Source: Bacteroidaceae bacterium | GTDB lineage: Bacteria > Bacteroidota > Bacteroidia > Bacteroidales > Bacteroidaceae | Direction: 5' to 3' | NCBI GenBank assembly: GCA_017427185.1 | Contig: JAFRTJ010000006.1 | Location: forward strand, 1 to 64,000 | DNA: 64,000 bases | Translations under genes and position numbers: made by a program | In this document: positions 60,755 to 64,000 of the stretch, piece after piece | Position numbering within the stretch: the stretch's first letter is position 1 | How the letters are laid out: each line of letters begins with the position of its first letter | Notes under the pieces: model-generated | Seen by the model: the letters and a program-made list of their open reading frames with translations, nothing else | The model's database searches: none | Told to the model about the DNA's origin: nothing

Positions 60755-62113
60755 TCATTCCGTGATGCTTTCGACGAGTTCCTGAGGGGTGACGAGTGTT
60801 TGTTCGCCCGTCTGCATGTTCTTGAGGGTGATTTTGCTTGCTGCAATCTCTGTCTCACCAGCTAAGGCAACATAGGGAATCTGCTTTTGATTGGCATACT
60901 GCATCTGTTTCTTCATTTTGGCAGCATCAGGATATATTTCGCTGCGAATACCAGCGGCACGTGCTTGCGCCAGGATGGGCAGGCAGTAATCGGTCTCTGC
61001 CGCGCCGAAGTTGATGAAAAGGAGTTGAGTGTCCGTTGTAACTTCCTTAGGATAAAGATTGAGTTGATTGAGCACATCGTAGATACGGTCAGCACCAAAG
61101 CTGATACCCACGCCGCTGATGCCTGGCATACCAAAGATGCCTGTCAGGTTGTCGTAGCGACCTCCACCTGTGATGGAACCAATCTCGACGTCGAGTGCTT
61201 TCACCTCGAAGATGCAGCCAGTGTAGTAGTTAAGACCGCGAGCCAGGGTGAGATCCAACTCCACCTGAGATTTCAGGTTTGTCAATTTAGAGAGGACATA
61301 CTCCACTTCCTCGACACCTTTCAGTCCTGTCTCGCTTTGATTTAGAACTTGTCGCATGGTGGCAATCTTCTCGGCATTGGTTCCACTAAGCTGAATGATG
61401 GGCTGCAGTTTCTCGATTGCTTCCTCGCTGATGCCGTCCTCGCGGAGCTCTTCATTCACGTTGTCGAGACCAATCTTGTCGAGTTTGTCAATTGCTACGG
61501 TGATGTCAACAATCTTCTCGGCTTCACCAATAATTTCAGCAATACCTGAGAGAATCTTGCGATTGTTGATTTTGATGGAGACACGGATACCGAAACGAGT
61601 GAAGACTGTGTCGACAATCTGCATCAGTTCCACCTCATTGAGGAGGGAATCTGATCCGACCACGTCGGCGTCGCATTGATAGAATTCTCGATAGCGTCCC
61701 TTCTGAGGGCGGTCGGCGCGCCACACGGGTTGAATCTGGTAGCGGCGGAAGGGGAGGGTGAGTTCCTCGCGATGCTGCACCACGTAACGGGCAAAGGGAA
61801 CGGTAAGGTCATAACGCAGGCCCTTTTCACAGAGCTTGGCTGCCAGATGTCCAGTAGCACCTTGCTGAAGATCCTCGGAAGAGATGCCGCGCAGGAAATC
61901 TCCGCTGTTGAGAATCTTGAAGAGCAGTTTATCGCCCTCCTCGCCATATTTACCCATCAGGGTGCTGAGGTTTTCCATTGCAGGTGTCTCGATTTGCTGG
62001 AAGCCATAGAGAGCATATACCTGTCGGATGGTGTCGAAAATATAGTTGCGTCGCGCCATTTCCTGTGGACCGAAGTCACGCGTGCCTTTGGGGATACTGG
62101 GTTTCTGTGCCAT
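60755..62113 (-). CDS. hisS: Histidyl-tRNA synthetase
   Basis: 452 residues from the ATG at 62113 ([22 protein letters not shown]). Class II motifs are present: motif 2 region [31 protein letters not shown], the histidine loops [14 protein letters not shown] and GGGRYDNL, and motif 3 [15 protein letters not shown], then an anticodon-binding domain. The frame open to 62167 adds residues upstream of the natural start. A -7 box (62138-62145) is divergent from the next gene. Confidence 0.97.
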   Translation of the reverse strand: MAQKPSIPKGTRDFGPQEMARRNYIFDTIRQVYALYGFQQIETPAMENLSTLMGKYGEEGDKLLFKILNSGDFLRGISSEDLQQGATGHLAAKLCEKGLRYDLTVPFARYVVQHREELTLPFRRYQIQPVWRADRPQKGRYREFYQCDADVVGSDSLLNEVELMQIVDTVFTRFGIRVSIKINNRKILSGIAEIIGEAEKIVDITVAIDKLDKIGLDNVNEELREDGISEEAIEKLQPIIQLSGTNAEKIATMRQVLNQSETGLKGVEEVEYVLSKLTNLKSQVELDLTLARGLNYYTGCIFEVKALDVEIGSITGGGRYDNLTGIFGMPGISGVGISFGADRIYDVLNQLNLYPKEVTTDTQLLFINFGAAETDYCLPILAQARAAGIRSEIYPDAAKMKKQMQYANQKQIPYVALAGETEIAASKITLKNMQTGEQTLVTPQELVESITE

Positions 62114-62137
62114 AATGATTTCTGTAATTTGCGGGTG

Positions 62138-62145
62138 CAAAGTTA
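62138..62145 (-). promoter_or_regulatory. -7 box (TAACTTTG) of hisS
   Basis: The minus strand reads TAACTTTG 25 bases before the hisS ATG. Confidence 0.6.
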
Positions 62146-62178
62146 CTGCAAAATGAGGGAAATACAAAAAAAAGAGTT

Positions 62179-62186
62179 ATCTTTGC
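62179..62186 (+). promoter_or_regulatory. -7 box (TATCTTTG) of the zinc-hook gene
   Basis: TATCTTTG lies 20 bases before the ATG at 62206, divergent from hisS. Confidence 0.6.
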
Positions 62187-62205
62187 ACATAAAAATATTC
62201 CAACG

Positions 62206-64000
62206 ATGAGCATTTTCAGTAAAAAAGAAGATAAAAGTAAACAACCGACTTCATCCGTCCAACCCCTATCCGTCGCTGCAGAAACGCCTCGTGCAGAAGT
62301 CAGGCGCGTGTCCAAAAATCCAAATCTGATGAGTGAGCAACAAGTGCAACGGACTCGTGAAGCCCTGCGTTTGGCAGAGACGAAACTGCAGAATGCGGAA
62401 GAGAGTCTGGAGCATTTGAAGAGACAACAAGACTGGTTACGTCGCTACAACGAGCTGAAACTTGCATTAAATCAGGAGAACGCACGCCTGTATGACCTGA
62501 AGAAACAGCAATCGAGTATGGCTGAGGACATCCGTGCCTTGGATCGTTATCAGACATTCGAGACCATTCAGAGTGATTTCCTTCGCATGAAGTATCTGGA
62601 GCAAGCTGCGGCTGAAAACAAACGAAACCGTAGTGTACTGGATCGTGAACAGGATGAGGCTATGCACAAATGGGAGGACCAGCAGAAACTGCAGCAACAG
62701 ATGACAGAACTGCGTGAGCAGGCTCAGAATCACCTTTATCAGGCGATGGATCAAATAGCAATGGGGCACAGGGTGACTGGTGCCTTGGAGATCCTGCATG
62801 ACAATCTGGTACATCTGGATGACACTATCAGTGCACTTACCCAAGATCAGAAGAAGACATCGCAGGAGATTGAGGAAAAGACTTTGGAACTGGATAGGTT
62901 GAACGAGAAGAAAGAACAGCATCGTCTGGTCCGACAGGGGATAGAAATCCATGAAGGGATGGTGACTCACGGCGAAGCTATATTGTTGAAATTGGATCAA
63001 TTGTACGAAATAAGGAACACAATAACCGACTTACGTTCACAACAGTCGGATGGCTTGCGTCGCCAGAACGAAGAGAATGAGCAGTTGGGGCGTATCTTTT
63101 CGAAATTCCAAGAGGTGGAGGGAAAAATGCAGAGCCTGAACGACGAGATACATGTGCATCGTGAAAGCATCAAGGGCCAGAACAGTTTCGTGCTGCAGGA
63201 ACGTGCTATGCGGTTAAAAAGCCGTCATCAGATGCTCCTCTCTGCTCAATCTCTCTGGAACCGTATCTCTACTGGTTACAGTTTGATAGAGGAGAAGGCG
63301 AGAACGCTGAATGCCTTGCGATTGCACATCGAGCATGTGCAGAAGAATATCCATGAACTGGACACGGAGGTAAGTCGCCTGAATCGTCTTTCAGACGAAA
63401 AGCGCTATACCTATATGCTGAGCAAAAGTCAGAGCGTGATACAGCTTCGCTCGGATCTGAAGGAAGGTGTGCAGTGCTCTGTCTGTGGCGCCACGCACCA
63501 TCCATACCACAGTGACACAATGCTGGAGCAAAGCAAACTTATTGGTGACTTCAAGACTGAATATGATTTGCTGGAGGCAGAGGCACGTGGGAAACGTATT
63601 CAATTGGAAGACTTGAAGTCGGATTTGATTGCGACACAAGCCCGTTATGAGACGGAGGAGCAAGGGATGGTCAGTGTCAGACGTAGACAGGCAGAGGACG
63701 TCAACGAATGGCGCATTTATGCAACCTTGGATAAATCTTTTCACGATTGCTCGTCGAGTACTAATATGGAAGGACGCCAGCTGATGCTGCGTCAGTTGAT
63801 AGAGAACACAACACGGGATGCGGAGAGTGCACAAAGCGAATTGGATACCTTTACCTATCATCAGGATGCCATCAATGAACTTTCAGAGAAACTCTCTGTG
63901 TTGGAACAGCGCAAGACGGAACTTGGAGTGCGAATGAATGAAGTGAACACGGGTTGTCAGGTGATGGCTGGTTATGTAGAGCGTATCCAGACCCAGCTAG
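62206..64000 (+). CDS. Coiled-coil protein with Rad50/SbcC-like zinc hook, no N-terminal ATPase motif (partial)
   Basis: The frame is open from ATG 62206 to the window edge, 598 residues without stop. After a polar N-terminus (about 40 residues) the chain is a long heptad-type coiled coil rich in Glu, Gln, Lys and Leu. At residues 424-427 it has CSVC followed by GATHHPY, the form of the zinc hook (CxVCG-x-x-HP) of SbcC/Rad50. Those proteins begin with a Walker A head of about 150 residues; here no GxxGxGKS-type motif occurs in the N-terminal part. The C-terminal part is outside the window. The likely role, tethering or dimerising via the hook, is an inference. Confidence 0.7.
   Translation, partial: MSIFSKKEDKSKQPTSSVQPLSVAAETPRAEVRRVSKNPNLMSEQQVQRTREALRLAETKLQNAEESLEHLKRQQDWLRRYNELKLALNQENARLYDLKKQQSSMAEDIRALDRYQTFETIQSDFLRMKYLEQAAAENKRNRSVLDREQDEAMHKWEDQQKLQQQMTELREQAQNHLYQAMDQIAMGHRVTGALEILHDNLVHLDDTISALTQDQKKTSQEIEEKTLELDRLNEKKEQHRLVRQGIEIHEGMVTHGEAILLKLDQLYEIRNTITDLRSQQSDGLRRQNEENEQLGRIFSKFQEVEGKMQSLNDEIHVHRESIKGQNSFVLQERAMRLKSRHQMLLSAQSLWNRISTGYSLIEEKARTLNALRLHIEHVQKNIHELDTEVSRLNRLSDEKRYTYMLSKSQSVIQLRSDLKEGVQCSVCGATHHPYHSDTMLEQSKLIGDFKTEYDLLEAEARGKRIQLEDLKSDLIATQARYETEEQGMVSVRRRQAEDVNEWRIYATLDKSFHDCSSSTNMEGRQLMLRQLIENTTRDAESAQSELDTFTYHQDAINELSEKLSVLEQRKTELGVRMNEVNTGCQVMAGYVERIQTQL

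Overview
The window looks like a chromosomal segment of a Bacteroidota bacterium, most likely Prevotellaceae (Prevotella/Segatella-like). The reasons are: many promoters with the Bacteroidota -7 box TAnnTTTG and weak ribosome-binding sites; a tmRNA encoding the tag GENNYALAA; cydAB preceded by a DUF4492 gene; a TonB-dependent receptor with DUF5689 and choice-of-anchor J partners; family proteins such as DUF3256 and DUF4831; and secreted proteins ending in type IX secretion (T9SS) sorting tails. All family names are from reading the sequence; no database search was possible.

Layout. 1-2123: the 3' end of an ISL3-like transposase whose inverted repeat cuts a MG2-type gene, with inverted and partial copies of the same IS terminus upstream of that gene. 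2133-6476 (-): housekeeping run hpt, adk, obg, pgeF, M23 peptidase, CBM9-like lipoprotein. 6757-9482 (+): stand-alone NAD(P)HX dehydratase, DUF4831, DUF1080, ending in a strong bidirectional terminator shared with fba (-). 10667-18702: a divergent secreted EEP-family enzyme, then a (+) cluster of TonB receptor, DUF5689 lipoprotein, a protein with three near-identical OB-like repeats, and a NUC-type nuclease lipoprotein. I read this as a possible extracellular nucleic-acid degradation and uptake locus. 18787-23154 (+): MFS transporter, ribosomal protein L31 type B, and a GH78 alpha-L-rhamnosidase whose signal peptide is interrupted by TAG.

23332-29708 (-): a small secreted protein and a tightly packed run of AICAR formyltransferase, a small Lys-rich protein, T9SS-tailed endonuclease I, truA, a DMT transporter and DUF3256. 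29941-37538 (-): a 1699-residue BNR/LamG T9SS protein with two lipoprotein genes, one split by TAG. 37729-41169 (-): cydB, cydA, DUF4492, tmRNA. 41388-55491: a surface polysaccharide locus (initiating phosphoglycosyltransferase, Wza-like, Wzz, Wzx, Wzy, four glycosyltransferases, two TupA-like ATP-grasp proteins, a GH16), as a (+) operon and a convergent (-) operon. 55590-64000: MscS channel, a secreted carboxypeptidase-regulatory-like protein, a T9SS-tailed PI-PLC, hisS, and the start of a coiled-coil protein with a Rad50-type zinc hook but no N-terminal Walker A.

Three intergenic sites (about 23.2, 37.7 and 59.3 kb) carry short arrays of one family of 22-bp repeats with core CAACACGTTG (or its complement). 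I could not assign them to a described element. They and the putative nucleic-acid uptake locus are the observations most worth following.
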